Shown: positions 1 through 8,651, counted from the stretch's first letter. The stretch is 64,000 nucleotides of DNA from Verrucomicrobiota bacterium (GCA_021325145.1 JAJPHR010000097.1:29493-93492); one strand, 5' to 3'. Program-made: numbers and translations. The notes: generated by a model not told the origin, from the letters alone.

Positions 1-156
1 GTTGTTCCGGGGTGCGCCCACTCCGCGGTGGAAGAAGAAGTGGGGACGAGGATGTCTCGCCCGATCAGCGACCGGCGAGCCATAGCCGCATTTTGGCTTC
101 CAAGCTCAAGGAAAAAAACTCTTGTATCGTGGAGGCCAAAGGGGTAGGAAAAAGCC
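1..156. other. Window-edge region without a supported gene
   Basis: No reading frame here has a recognisable protein signature. The only open frame that crosses it runs into the first oxidoreductase gene in another frame and looks like a high-GC shadow. It should hold the promoter of the oxidoreductase, but I see no clear -35/-10 pair. Confidence 0.5.
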
Positions 157-1554
157 ATGTCAAAATCCAACTCTCGCCAGACTTTTGGCTCCCTAAATCG
201 TCGTCAGTTCATTTATTATTCAGCGTTGGCCGCCAGCAGTGTGGCCCTTACCGGCTACGCCAAGCCCAAAATCAAATCGCCCAACGAAAAACTGGATGTC
301 GGCATCATCGGCTGCCGCGGCAAAGGCGAAGTCGATTCGGCCGGCCTCTCCAGCGAAAACATTGTCGCCCTGTGCGATGTCGATGCCGAAAGCCTCGCGG
401 CGGCGGCGAAAAAGTGGCCGAACGCCAAGCAGTACCGCGACTATCGGGAAATGATCGAGAAGGAAAAGGGCATCGATGCTGTGACGGTGAGCATTCCGGA
501 CCATCAACACGCCCCGGCCGCCATGCTGGCCATTCACGCGGGCAAACACGTTTATTGCCAGAAGCCGCTGACGCACACGATCAGCGAAGCCCGGGCGCTC
601 ACCCTCGCGGCCCGGAAGTACAAGGTGATGACCCAGATGGGAAATCAGGGCCATTCCGGCGACGGCATCCGCAAGGCTTGTGAAATGATTTGGTCGGGAG
701 CAATTGGCCCCGTCCGCGAAGCGCATTGCTGGACGAACCGCCCGATTTGGCCGCAAGGGCGGACGCGCCCGTCGGGGTCTGATCCCGTGCCGGAGAATCT
801 GGATTGGAATTTGTGGCTTGGCCCCGCGCCTGAACGTCCCTTTGTCCAGGACTGGCCCGAAGACCGCGAGAAGGCCGGGGGCAATCAGCGCCGCCGGCGC
901 AACGGCGTTTATCACCCGTTCAACTGGCGCGGTTGGTGGGATTTCGGCTGCGGCGCCTTGGGTGACATGGGCTGCCACGTCATGGACGGAGCGAATTGGG
1001 CGCTGAAACTCGGCGCGCCTAACAAGGTGGAACTGGTTGACTCCTCGCCTTTGAATGACGACATGGCGCCTTCCTGGTCGATTATCCGCTCGAGCTTCCC
1101 GGCGCGGGGCGACATGTTCCCGGCCTGCACGCTGACTTGGTATGACGGCGGCAAGTTGCCGGAACGGCCCAAGGAAATGGAGCGGGAAAAATTCGAACAG
1201 AGCGGCACGATTTTCATCGGCGACAAAGGCAAGATGATGATCAGCGAGTACAGCGACCACCCGCGTTTGCTGCCGGAATCGAGCATGGCAGACTACAAAT
1301 GGCCCGATCAGACCATTCCACGCGTCCCGGACAACGATCCCTACAAGGACTTCATTCGCGCCTGCAAAGGCGGCCCCGCCCCGTGCTCGAACTTTGACGT
1401 CGCCGGGCCATTTACGGAAATGGTGCTGCTGGGCAACCTGGTGCTCCGGCTGCGCAAAAATATTGAATGGGATTCGGAGAAAATGCGCGTGACGAACTGC
1501 CCGGAAGCGGAGCAATTGGTTCACGGCAAATATCGCAAGGGTTGGAAGGTTTAG
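157..1554 (+). CDS. Tat-exported Gfo/Idh/MocA family oxidoreductase
   Basis: A 465-residue NAD(P)-dependent oxidoreductase of the Gfo/Idh/MocA superfamily, probably acting on a sugar or cyclitol outside the cytoplasm. The N-terminus NRRQFIYYSALAASSVALTG carries twin arginines (R15, R16) followed by a hydrophobic stretch, a Tat-type signal. A Rossmann glycine motif follows (VGIIGCRGKG), then the CQKPLTH motif that replaces the EKP of cytoplasmic relatives and is usual in the exported branch of PVC bacteria. The C-terminal half is the family's substrate-binding alpha/beta domain. The ATG start leaves the signal peptide intact. The gene stands alone and is followed by a perfect hairpin and T-run. 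Substrate unknown; a second, cytoplasmic-type member lies at 21776-22828. Confidence 0.9.
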   Translation: MSKSNSRQTFGSLNRRQFIYYSALAASSVALTGYAKPKIKSPNEKLDVGIIGCRGKGEVDSAGLSSENIVALCDVDAESLAAAAKKWPNAKQYRDYREMIEKEKGIDAVTVSIPDHQHAPAAMLAIHAGKHVYCQKPLTHTISEARALTLAARKYKVMTQMGNQGHSGDGIRKACEMIWSGAIGPVREAHCWTNRPIWPQGRTRPSGSDPVPENLDWNLWLGPAPERPFVQDWPEDREKAGGNQRRRRNGVYHPFNWRGWWDFGCGALGDMGCHVMDGANWALKLGAPNKVELVDSSPLNDDMAPSWSIIRSSFPARGDMFPACTLTWYDGGKLPERPKEMEREKFEQSGTIFIGDKGKMMISEYSDHPRLLPESSMADYKWPDQTIPRVPDNDPYKDFIRACKGGPAPCSNFDVAGPFTEMVLLGNLVLRLRKNIEWDSEKMRVTNCPEAEQLVHGKYRKGWKV

Positions 1555-1583
1555 GAAAACACCAAATACCAAGCGCCAAGGCT
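1555..1583. repeat. Short CCAA-type array after the oxidoreductase stop
   Basis: Directly after the stop codon the sequence reads AACACCAAATACCAAGCGCCAAGG, a short member of the CCAARNNCCAA family that also occurs at 4379-4435, 4555-4623 (inverted) and 15741-15804. It is non-coding and seems to be a dispersed degenerate repeat. Confidence 0.6.
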
Positions 1584-1612
1584 CAAACGGAAAGTGGCTT
1601 GGTCGTTGTAGG

Positions 1613-1649
1613 AGGAGCGCGGTACAGCTACCGCGCTCCTTCGCATTTT
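1613..1649 (+). terminator. Perfect hairpin with T-run downstream of the oxidoreductase
   Basis: AGGAGCGCGGTA pairs perfectly with TACCGCGCTCCT (12-bp stem, CAGC loop, 1613-1640) and is followed within a few bases by TTTTT at about 1645-1649. This is the form of a Rho-independent terminator for the upstream gene. The stem sequence may also belong to a dispersed hairpin repeat. Confidence 0.6.
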
Positions 1650-1805
1650 TGGCGGGCAATGCTGCTTCTGTTTGTGTGCGGTTGAGGTTGTCGTCTTCGT
1701 CCCGGTCCTGATCAGCCTAAAAAGGACGCGGCCTGTGGGAATAGAAGCTTGATACAAGTGTCTTATAGGCGGAACGCGCGCATCTGGACATTGCCCGCAT
1801 GGAAC

Positions 1806-1842
1806 GCGGCGCGCACGGAGTGACGCGCCCTACCGAGGCAGG
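1806..1842. repeat. Half copy of the cruciform REP element
   Basis: GGCGCGCACGGAGTGACGCGCCCTACCGAG matches the right half of the elements at 8476-8545 and 9202-9275, but the left half and the outer-stem partner are missing. It lies in the gene-free stretch 1555-2028, ahead of the Rieske gene. Confidence 0.7.
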
Positions 1843-2028
1843 CGCTTACTTAGGGTGCGGGCAGGGTCAAGCGTGCGCCCCAGTGAATTCCGCGATTCGC
1901 TGCGGGGTTGTCTTTCGCGGGGGTTTGGTTGATTATTGCGGAGGGTTCGCCGGCGGTTTCGTCCGGCGTTTCGCAGCGGCGGCACTGCCGCAACAGCCGC
2001 TTTGCCCAACACGTATGTTGTCGTAATC

Positions 2029-2577
2029 ATGGAAACAAAAGAATTGAACGGTCCCGTGTCAGATCGCCGTAGCTTTTTCAAGAAGGCGGCGGCCGTGGTG
2101 ATCGGCGGCATCGCCGGGCTCGTGCCTGCACTGGCCGGGTTGATGGTGTGGCTCGACCCGCTGCGCCACAAAGCCGCAGCCGGCAGCGCGGTAAAGGTCA
2201 CGACGCTCGATGCGCTGCCTGCGGATGGAATCCCGCGCAAGTTTCCCGTGCTGGCGGACCGCACGGATGCCTGGAACAAATATCTCCATGTGCCGGTGGG
2301 CGCGGTCTATTTGCGCCGCACGACTGGTGACAAGGTTGAGGCATTGAACGTGGTTTGCCCGCATGCGGGATGTTTCGTCGATTTCCGCGGTGACAGCGGG
2401 CAGTTTCATTGTCCGTGCCACAACAGCACGTTCGCGCTGGACGGGGGGATCGCCAACCCGTCGAGTCCCGCGCCGCGCGGGTTGGACAGCCTGCAGGCGG
2501 AAGTGCGGAACGGCGAGGTTTGGGTGGCGTTCCAGAATTTCAAGGCCGGCCAAAAAGAAAAGGTGCCGACGGCATGA
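2029..2577 (+). CDS. Rieske [2Fe-2S] protein of a quinol-oxidising complex
   Basis: A 182-residue Rieske protein that would pass electrons from quinol bound at cytochrome b to cytochrome c. The N-terminus has a Tat-like DRRSFFKK motif (R13, R14) and one hydrophobic anchor (about residues 20-42). Box I is C110-P-H112-A-G-C115 and box II is C128-P-C130-H131-N-S; by family knowledge C110/H112/C128/H131 bind the cluster and C115-C130 forms the disulfide. The ATG at 2029 was chosen because it leaves the Tat motif near the N-terminus; an upstream in-frame start adds 31 unlike residues. The stop overlaps the next start (ATGA), so it is translationally coupled to the cytochrome b/c gene. Confidence 0.93.
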   Translation: METKELNGPVSDRRSFFKKAAAVVIGGIAGLVPALAGLMVWLDPLRHKAAAGSAVKVTTLDALPADGIPRKFPVLADRTDAWNKYLHVPVGAVYLRRTTGDKVEALNVVCPHAGCFVDFRGDSGQFHCPCHNSTFALDGGIANPSSPAPRGLDSLQAEVRNGEVWVAFQNFKAGQKEKVPTA

Positions 2578-4412
2578 AGGGCGTGTTTGATTGGCTCGAC
2601 AATCGCGCCGGGGTGCGGAAGCTGGCCAAAGAGGCGCTCTACGAAAATGTGCCGGGCGGCGCGCGCTGGCGTTACGTGTGGGGCAGCACGCTGACGTTTG
2701 CCATCGGCGTGCAGTTCATCACCGGGATTTTCCTTTGGATGGGTTACAGCCCCAGCGCGCAGACGGCCTGGGAAAGCGTGAACTACATTCAGAGCGAAAT
2801 GTCCGGCGGCTGGCTGCTGCGGGGCATTCATCATTACACGGCGCAGGTCATGACCGTGCTGCTGGTGCTGCACTTGATGCAGGTGGTGATTGACGGCGCG
2901 TACAAAGCGCCGCGCGAGGTCAACTTTTGGTTTGGCCTGCTCCTGTTGCAACTGGTGCTGGCGCTTTCGCTCACCGGGTACCTGCTGCCGTGGGACCAGA
3001 AGGGATTTTGGGCCACGAAAGTCGCCACCAACATCATGGCCATTGCGCCGGTGGCCGGACCAGCTTTGCAAAGGATTGTCATCGGCGGAAGCGATTACGG
3101 ACATCACACGCTGACGCGGTTTTTTGCGCTGCACGCCGGTGTTCTGCCCGGGGCGTTGATCGCCTTGATCGTTGGGCATGTCTATCTGTTCCGTTTGCAC
3201 GGGTTGAAGGCCAGGGAGCCGAAACGCAAGCCGGATGCCACGTTTTGGCCCGACCAGGTGTTGATGGATGCCGTGGCGTGCCTGGCGGTGATGGCCGCGG
3301 TGTTGTTTCTCATCGTGCGGCATCGGATTTTTTCCCCCACCGGGCAGCTTGGGGCCGAGTTGGGCGCGCCGGCTGATCCTTCCGAACCGTATTCCGCCGC
3401 CCGCCCGGACTGGTATTTTCTTTTCCTGTTTCAATTCCTGAAATATTTCCCGGGCCATACCGAAATCTGGGGGGCGATTTTTATTCCGTCGCTTTTGCTG
3501 GCCGTGGTGTTTCTCATGCCGATCCTGGGCCGATGGAAACTGGGACATCGTTTTAACCTGGGGTTGCTGGGCGCAGTGCTGGCGGGCGCCGGGTTGCTGA
3601 CGTTTCTCGCGCTGGCGGAGGACCGGCACAATTCCGATTACCAGTTTGCGGCAAAGAACGCGGAGCGCGAAGCCGAACGCGCCAAGGCGCTGGCGAATTC
3701 GCCCGCGGGCGTTCCGGCGGGCGGCGCGGTGGCCTTGCTGCGCGCGGACCCGTTCACACAGGGTCCAAAACTCTTTGCGGAACACTGCGCCAGTTGCCAT
3801 CGTTTCGACGGGCATGATGGAACCGGGAGGCCCGTCAAGGACCCACCAGTGGCTTCGGATTTGAAGGGATTTGGTTCCCGCGCCTGGCTGACCGGATTGC
3901 TGGATCCGGAACGAATCAGCACCACCAATTATTTTGGCGGCACAAAATTCAAGGACAGCAAGATGTCCAAGTTCGTGAAAAAAGACGTGGCGGGGTACAC
4001 GCCGGAGCAGAAGGAGCAGTTGAAAAAGGTGATCGCGGCGGTTTCAGGCGAGGCGAAGCTGAAGGCGCAACAAGCGGACGATTTGCGCGACCAACCGCTC
4101 ATCACCGAAGGCTGCGATCTGCTCAAGAACGCGATGAAATGCACGGATTGCCATCAGTTCCATGCCAGGGATGAGGAAGCAACCGCGCCGGACTTGACCG
4201 GCTGGGGTTCGCGCGACTGGCTCGTGAAGTTTCTCAATAATCCGGCCCACCCGGACTTTTACGGCGCGCGGAACGACCGCATGCCGGCGTTCGGTGAGAA
4301 GCAGATTTTGGATGCGATGCAAATCGGCTTGCTGGCGGATTGGCTGCGGGGCGATTGGTACGAAGCGGAGGAGGCCGCAAACACCAAAAGCCAAACACCA
4401 AGCCCCAGATAA
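2574..4412 (+). CDS. Cytochrome b fused to a diheme cytochrome c
   Basis: A 612-residue fusion acting with the Rieske protein as a bc-type quinol:cytochrome c oxidoreductase in the inner membrane. The N-terminal about 370 residues are cytochrome b N plus C domains with paired heme histidines (GIHHYTAQVMTVLLVLH; LHAGVLPGALIALIVGH) and a PDWY quinol-site motif at residues 278-281 in place of PEWY, a variant common in menaquinone users. The C-terminal region carries two heme c sites, CASCH (405-409) and CTDCH (523-527), so the cytochrome c subunit is built in. The start overlaps the Rieske stop. The last residues AANTKSQTPSPR and the TAA stop lie inside a CCAA-type repeat, so the repeat has replaced the original 3' end. 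Confidence 0.92.
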   Translation: MKGVFDWLDNRAGVRKLAKEALYENVPGGARWRYVWGSTLTFAIGVQFITGIFLWMGYSPSAQTAWESVNYIQSEMSGGWLLRGIHHYTAQVMTVLLVLHLMQVVIDGAYKAPREVNFWFGLLLLQLVLALSLTGYLLPWDQKGFWATKVATNIMAIAPVAGPALQRIVIGGSDYGHHTLTRFFALHAGVLPGALIALIVGHVYLFRLHGLKAREPKRKPDATFWPDQVLMDAVACLAVMAAVLFLIVRHRIFSPTGQLGAELGAPADPSEPYSAARPDWYFLFLFQFLKYFPGHTEIWGAIFIPSLLLAVVFLMPILGRWKLGHRFNLGLLGAVLAGAGLLTFLALAEDRHNSDYQFAAKNAEREAERAKALANSPAGVPAGGAVALLRADPFTQGPKLFAEHCASCHRFDGHDGTGRPVKDPPVASDLKGFGSRAWLTGLLDPERISTTNYFGGTKFKDSKMSKFVKKDVAGYTPEQKEQLKKVIAAVSGEAKLKAQQADDLRDQPLITEGCDLLKNAMKCTDCHQFHARDEEATAPDLTGWGSRDWLVKFLNNPAHPDFYGARNDRMPAFGEKQILDAMQIGLLADWLRGDWYEAEEAANTKSQTPSPR

Positions 4413-4435
4413 ACACCAAGCACCAAGCTCCAGAT
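4379..4435. repeat. CCAAGCNCCAA array overlapping the cytochrome gene 3' end
   Basis: Repeats of the form ACACCAAGC(A/C)CCA with an AGATAAACACC linker. The array begins inside the cytochrome b/c reading frame and provides its stop codon. An inverted copy of the same array lies at 4555-4623, so the two flank the REP at 4442-4513. Confidence 0.8.
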
Positions 4436-4441
4436 GAGAGT

Positions 4442-4513
4442 CTATCTCGGTAGGGCGCGTCACTCCGTGCGCGCCGACGACGGGCAGAGGACTGCCCGCC
4501 CTACCGAGATAGG
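4442..4513. repeat. Cruciform REP element with 17-bp outer stem
   Basis: The outer arms CTATCTCGGTAGGGCG and CGCCCTACCGAGATAG are exact complements. Between them are two smaller hairpins, one around GGGCAGAGGACTGCCC and one around GCGCGTCACTCCGTGCGCGC. Copies in the same layout are at 8476-8545 and 9202-9275. The folded form would be a three-way junction. No coding content. Confidence 0.9.
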
Positions 4514-4554
4514 TTCTAAGCGCCAACATCCAAACACCAGGAATGCGGATGTTG

Positions 4555-4623
4555 TCTTGGAGCTTGGTGTTTGATGCTTATCTGGAGCTTGGTGCTTGGT
4601 GTTTATCTGGTGCTTGGTGTTTG
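4555..4623. repeat. Inverted CCAAGCNCCAA array
   Basis: Reads TTGGTGCTTGGTGTTTATCTGG, the reverse complement of the array at 4379-4435. With the REP between them it forms a long, imperfect inverted-repeat block directly downstream of the cytochrome operon and upstream of the esterase gene. Confidence 0.8.
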
Positions 4624-4675
4624 CGGCCTTAGCCACTTCGCTTGCTAGCACAGCGGTTTTGCTCCAAATTGTTCC

Positions 4676-5326
4676 ATGCTTGAAACACAGTTCATTCCGG
4701 CGAGCGAGAAAAAATCCCGGCGTTTGATGGTGGTGCTGCACGGACTGGGCGACAGCGCGGCGGGTTATCAATGGATGCCGCCGTCGCTGAATCTTCCGTG
4801 GATGAATTATTTGCTGGTGAATGCGCCCGATTCCTATTACGGCGGATATTCGTGGTATGATTTCGCCGGTGACATGGGGCCCGGCATCCGCCGCAGCCGC
4901 AACCTGCTGTTCGATCTGCTCGATGAGCAGCGCAAACAGGGCTTCCCTACGCAACAGACGGTGGTGTTCGGATTCTCGCAAGGGTGTTTGATGACCCTCG
5001 AGGTGGGTTGTCGCTATCCCCATTTATTCGCGGGGCTGGTGGGCGTCAGCGGGTATGTGCACGAGCCGGATTTGTTGATGACCGGGCTTTCGCCCCTCGC
5101 CCGGCAGCAACGTTTTCTGGTAACGCACGGTTATCAGGATCCGATCGTTCCGTTTGCGGTAACGCGCGAGCAGATCAACCTGCTCAAAGCCGCGGGCCTG
5201 AACATTTCCTGGCACGAGTTTGTCAAGGCCCACACCATCGCCGGCGAGCCCGAGTTGGATCTCATCCGCGATTTTATCACGGCGGGGTATGCCCGGGAAG
5301 GCGCGGGCGGGCGGGCAAACAAGTAA
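4676..5326 (+). CDS. Alpha/beta hydrolase, phospholipase/carboxylesterase (Abhydrolase_2) type
   Basis: A 216-residue cytoplasmic serine hydrolase. It starts with the family's VVLHGLGDSAAGY oxyanion strand, has the nucleophile elbow GFSQG at about residues 99-103, a catalytic Asp in GYQDPIVPF and a catalytic His in KAHTIAG, all in the order expected for Abhydrolase_2 proteins. Length is normal for the family. Known members cleave short acyl esters or deacylate lysophospholipids; the substrate here cannot be told. No signal peptide. It stands alone between two repeat-rich gaps. Confidence 0.85.
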   Translation: MLETQFIPASEKKSRRLMVVLHGLGDSAAGYQWMPPSLNLPWMNYLLVNAPDSYYGGYSWYDFAGDMGPGIRRSRNLLFDLLDEQRKQGFPTQQTVVFGFSQGCLMTLEVGCRYPHLFAGLVGVSGYVHEPDLLMTGLSPLARQQRFLVTHGYQDPIVPFAVTREQINLLKAAGLNISWHEFVKAHTIAGEPELDLIRDFITAGYAREGAGGRANK

Positions 5327-5968
5327 GCACGGAAGGCGGACATTCCCGCAGGGACGCCGCTGGGCTTCGGTGGGGCACGCAACTCCTTCTCCTCCGACAC
5401 GAGGCGCATCGTCACGCAGAGCAGGAGCCCGGCGTTCCCTTTTTGATGGCTGGGCGTTGCGGTTAATGTGGATACTTCTGTTGACAAGCTTACAATTCTG
5501 TGAGAGGTTGCGGTCAGAGTCGCTGATGAGCGCCCGGATGATTGTATTGCATCGCGGGCTCTGACGAATTTTGCCCGCGCTCCACGGGGAGCGGGGCGGT
5601 TCTTTGACAATCAAAGAGTCTGGATGAAGGGTGGAAATTAAGCCTGAAGGCCAGGGAAACAAGGTAAATTAAACCAAATTAAAGTAAATTAAACCTCTTT
5701 TTAAACCGGACCGAATCCAGGACCGGCCCCCAAAGAGCGGAAGTCCGCCGCCTTAAGTTCAAAGTTGAAGGCTCCGGTCACGGCCCAGTGTGAAAAGTTG
5801 GCCCCCCTGCCCTTGCCACGCCAGCAGGGCGAGAAGCCTGAAACAGCCCCGAACATGAAGCAGGACGAAGGCGTCCCCGCGCCTGTGTTGGCGGGACCGG
5901 CTGCGCCCGGAACCGGGTTTGGGTGCGTTCCTGGTTTCCTTTTTTGCAGCCAAGTGTATAAAAGGCGC
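5327..5968. other. Gene-free interval of about 640 bp
   Basis: No frame here has a protein signature. It holds short GC-rich hairpin pieces (5340-5480) and, at about 5664-5694, two direct copies of GTAAATTAAACC separated by AAATTAAA, an unusually AT-rich patch in this GC-rich DNA. It should contain the promoter of the next gene, but I cannot define one. Confidence 0.45.
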
Positions 5969-6796
5969 ATGAAATACCCGTTCACTCCAGCCCGATGCCT
6001 CCTGACCAGTGCTGTTCTCATGGCCTTGTTCGCTTCCGGGGTGCTGGCTGCCGATTCCGCATCGCCGAAGAAGCCGGTTTTGCTTTACAGCCGTTACTTC
6101 AATGCGCCGGGTGAAATGCGGTACCTGCCGGACGGCACTTACAAGGACATACTGACGCGCCTGCGTTCGGAGTTCGAAGTGCGCGTTCATCGGGAACCGC
6201 TGAACGATCGGACGCTGGCTGGCGTGAACGTCGTGCTCATCGCCAATCCGAGCGACAAACCCGTGGGCACAAACCCGCCGCCGTCGCACGTGTCGCCGAC
6301 GGACATCGAGGTTCTTACGCGGTTCGTCCAGAATGGCGGCGGGTTGATCGTCATGGGCAACCAGGAGAATCATAATTTGGAAATCGAAGACATGAACCGG
6401 CTCCTGCTGCGTTTTGGCCTGCAGTTCACGAATCTGTACACGGACGTGAAGAAACTGACGCTGCCGGCGGAGACGCCAATCATCGGTGGATTGCGATGGG
6501 GTTATTACACGGGTAATCTTGTGCTCATCACATCCGGCCATTCCGCGCATCCCCGGCCACTGGTGGTGAACGATCTCGCCCAGAAGCCCCTCAACGGAAC
6601 CCGCGACACGCCCGGAGCGCTGCTGGCCATCGCCGAGCCGGGAGGCGGGCACGTGGCCGTGGTCACGGACGCCGGCTGGATCAGCAACGACGCGTTGAGC
6701 GAGAAAGGCATTGGCGGCGTGGCGGTGAAGGGCCAGGACAACTGGGAGATCTTCCGCCGGCTGGCGCATTGGACGGCACAGGGCAGCCGACCATGA
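5969..6796 (+). CDS. Secreted DUF4350/ThuA-like flavodoxin-fold protein
   Basis: A 275-residue protein with an N-terminal signal peptide ending near VLAADSA. The rest has alternating strands and helices with VNVVLIANPSDKPV and VLTRFVQNGGGLIVMGNQ, the pattern of the class I amidotransferase-like or IFT52-like fold seen in DUF4350 and ThuA proteins, which bind rather than cleave small molecules or act in gliding/ABC complexes. No catalytic triad is visible. The ATG at 5969 was chosen because it places the signal peptide at the N-terminus; the longer frame adds 68 proline-rich residues of no known type. Function unknown. Confidence 0.7.
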   Translation: MKYPFTPARCLLTSAVLMALFASGVLAADSASPKKPVLLYSRYFNAPGEMRYLPDGTYKDILTRLRSEFEVRVHREPLNDRTLAGVNVVLIANPSDKPVGTNPPPSHVSPTDIEVLTRFVQNGGGLIVMGNQENHNLEIEDMNRLLLRFGLQFTNLYTDVKKLTLPAETPIIGGLRWGYYTGNLVLITSGHSAHPRPLVVNDLAQKPLNGTRDTPGALLAIAEPGGGHVAVVTDAGWISNDALSEKGIGGVAVKGQDNWEIFRRLAHWTAQGSRP

Positions 6797-6811
6797 AGGA
6801 ACGGAGCAAGG

Positions 6812-7774
6812 TCACTTCGTCAATTGCCTCATGCCACCGGTAACACCTTCGCCATTTGAAGACGAGGGGTTCTCGGCAGTATTGGCCCCTTGCATTCCTG
6901 GGATGCGCGGAGCCCATTTGAGCCACTTTTCATCCGGCTTGTCGTAAAGTATGAACGCGTTGCCGGGCGCAGCCCGCGGCCCCGGAGGGTCGGGCGTGGC
7001 GAAGGCAATGCCGCCAACCAGGAGGGATTTCGCGGACTCAGCGCTGAGGTTGATGCTGAACAGTTTCAAGCTCACGTTGATGCCGCCGGCATTCCAAAAT
7101 CTGGTGTCCGTCCGAACGAGCGGAGCGAAACGGTTCTCGATCAGGACGTGGACATTTATCGCCGTGGCATCCTCGTTCAACTCGATGTATCGCACCTTGC
7201 CAACTTCCATCCCGCGATAGTAGACGGGTGAGCCCTGGTTTAATGACTGTTTGTCCGACGTGATCACGACCAGTTCAAGGCTTCCTTCTTCAGATTTGAG
7301 AATGGGCGCGCGCTCGGCGCCGACGAAACGAGCCTGTTCCCTGCCCTGGCCCGGTTCAACCTGGATGTACGATCCGGAGATGATGGTATCGAGCCCGGCA
7401 ATTCCCGCTGCGCCGACTTGCGGACGCACCACCCAGAAGATGGAGCCTTCGCGCGCGAGCGTTTTCGCCGAGCGGTCGAGTCGCGCCTTGACCTCGACTT
7501 GGCGCGCATCCGAAGTCAGTTGCACCTCCTTGACCCCGCCCACGCGAACCCCGCGATACCTGAGCGCGGTCTGGCCAGCCTGGACGCCGTCGCCACTGGG
7601 GAAAAGAATGGTAATCAGCGGACCGGCGCGCCGAACACGATCAAACACGAGCCAGCCGGCGACTATCGCCGCCGCCACGGGCACAACCCAAACCAGGGAG
7701 AACCAGTGGCGTTTTTCAATCCGCGCTCTCGCCAAATCCGGCGGGACGGGAGCGTCCTTCCCTTCCTGGGTCAT
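6812..7774 (-). CDS. pqiB: Intermembrane transport protein PqiB-like, two MCE domains
   Basis: A 320-residue MCE-family protein. A single N-terminal membrane anchor (about residues 25-46, FSLVWVVPVAAAIVAGWLVF) is followed by two MCE domains, each with the YRGV.VG.V signature (RYRGVRVGGVKEVQL; YYRGMEVGKVRYIEL). E. coli PqiB has three MCE domains and is longer, so this is a short version. The family forms periplasm-spanning tubes for lipid transfer between inner and outer membranes. Its start overlaps the pqiA stop by 4 bp (ATGA), so the two are co-translated. No pqiC lipoprotein gene follows. Confidence 0.88.
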   Translation of the reverse strand: MTQEGKDAPVPPDLARARIEKRHWFSLVWVVPVAAAIVAGWLVFDRVRRAGPLITILFPSGDGVQAGQTALRYRGVRVGGVKEVQLTSDARQVEVKARLDRSAKTLAREGSIFWVVRPQVGAAGIAGLDTIISGSYIQVEPGQGREQARFVGAERAPILKSEEGSLELVVITSDKQSLNQGSPVYYRGMEVGKVRYIELNEDATAINVHVLIENRFAPLVRTDTRFWNAGGINVSLKLFSINLSAESAKSLLVGGIAFATPDPPGPRAAPGNAFILYDKPDEKWLKWAPRIPGMQGANTAENPSSSNGEGVTGGMRQLTK

Positions 7775-8373
7775 GGGTCCTCCTCATTCCAGATCTGTTG
7801 CGGATCAAAACTCGAGGAGGCCATGATGGTCAGCACCACCACACCTGTAAACGCAACAATTCCCGGTCCGGGCAGCACCGTGGCAAATCTCCCGAAGCGG
7901 ACCAGCGCCACCGAGATGGCCAGGAGGAATACGTCGAGCATCGCCCATGGACCCAGCACGGAAATGGTCTTGAAAACCCAAGTACGCTCCTTTTGCCGCC
8001 GGTTCCCGCTCCCAACCACCAGCCAGAACAATCCCAATAATTTCAGAAACGGCACCAGGATGCTGGCCATAAAAACGATCGCGGCGACGAACCATGAGCC
8101 ATCCTGGTATAACCGCACGACTCCCTGCCAAACAGTGTTTTCGGAATGCCGCCCCATGTAGTCCATGATCATTACCGGATAGAGATTAGCTGGAAGATAG
8201 AGAAACAACGCCGCGAGCGAGAACGCCGCAGTGCGCCTGCGGCTGTTTGGGTCGCCGCACAGCAACACGCTTCCGCACCGGGCGCACCGGGCCAGCTGCC
8301 CGGACGGCACGTCCCCTATTTGCTGCACCAAACCGCAAGTGGGGCAGCCGATCAGTCCGCGAATGACGCCCAT
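7771..8373 (-). CDS. pqiA: PqiA-like membrane protein, single PqiA domain
   Basis: A 200-residue inner-membrane partner of PqiB. The N-terminus has a zinc-ribbon-like CPTCG...CARCG pair, then about four membrane segments with the family's LFLYLPANLYPVM and ILVPFLKLLGLF sequences. Canonical PqiA has two such domains (over 400 residues); only one is here. It is the first gene of the pqiAB operon on the minus strand. Confidence 0.85.
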   Translation of the reverse strand: MGVIRGLIGCPTCGLVQQIGDVPSGQLARCARCGSVLLCGDPNSRRRTAAFSLAALFLYLPANLYPVMIMDYMGRHSENTVWQGVVRLYQDGSWFVAAIVFMASILVPFLKLLGLFWLVVGSGNRRQKERTWVFKTISVLGPWAMLDVFLLAISVALVRFGRFATVLPGPGIVAFTGVVVLTIMASSSFDPQQIWNEEDP

Positions 8374-8475
8374 AGACCCGTGACTGGCGTAGAATACACC
8401 AAATGAATCTTCTTCAGGCCGGCTCGCGTGCCAAGGGGGTGAGTACCGTAAGCTTTGCGGAAGTGAGGCTTGGAA

Positions 8476-8545
8476 CCTATCCCGGTAGGGCGGGCAGTCC
8501 TCTGCCCGTCGGCGCGCACAGAGTGACGCGCCCTACCGAGATAGG
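8476..8545. repeat. Cruciform REP element
   Basis: CCTATCCCGGTAGGGCG pairs with CGCCCTACCGAGATAGG, enclosing GGGCAGTCCTCTGCCC and GGCGCGCACAGAGTGACGCGCC. Near-identical to 9202-9275, and the two flank the single-receiver gene. It sits in a gene-free stretch (8374-8651). Confidence 0.9.
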
Positions 8546-8651
8546 CTCTTATCAATTAAGCCGGACTGAAGCGACTGAACTAAAGAGACATTTGCGGCGG
8601 GGACGGGCAGGCTGCGCCGGTTGTTGCGTCAACTTCGGCTTCGCGGGCCGA

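Noticed and set aside
220..1659. 479-codon open frame on the minus strand opposite the first oxidoreductase
   Set aside because: No domain, Arg/Ala/His-rich composition typical of antisense frames in high-GC genes, and the plus strand encodes a clear Gfo/Idh protein.
2406..3815. 469-codon minus-strand frame opposite the cytochrome b gene
   Set aside because: Shadow frame. The plus-strand frame has heme ligands and PDWY, whereas this one is rich in His/Gln/Arg without motifs.
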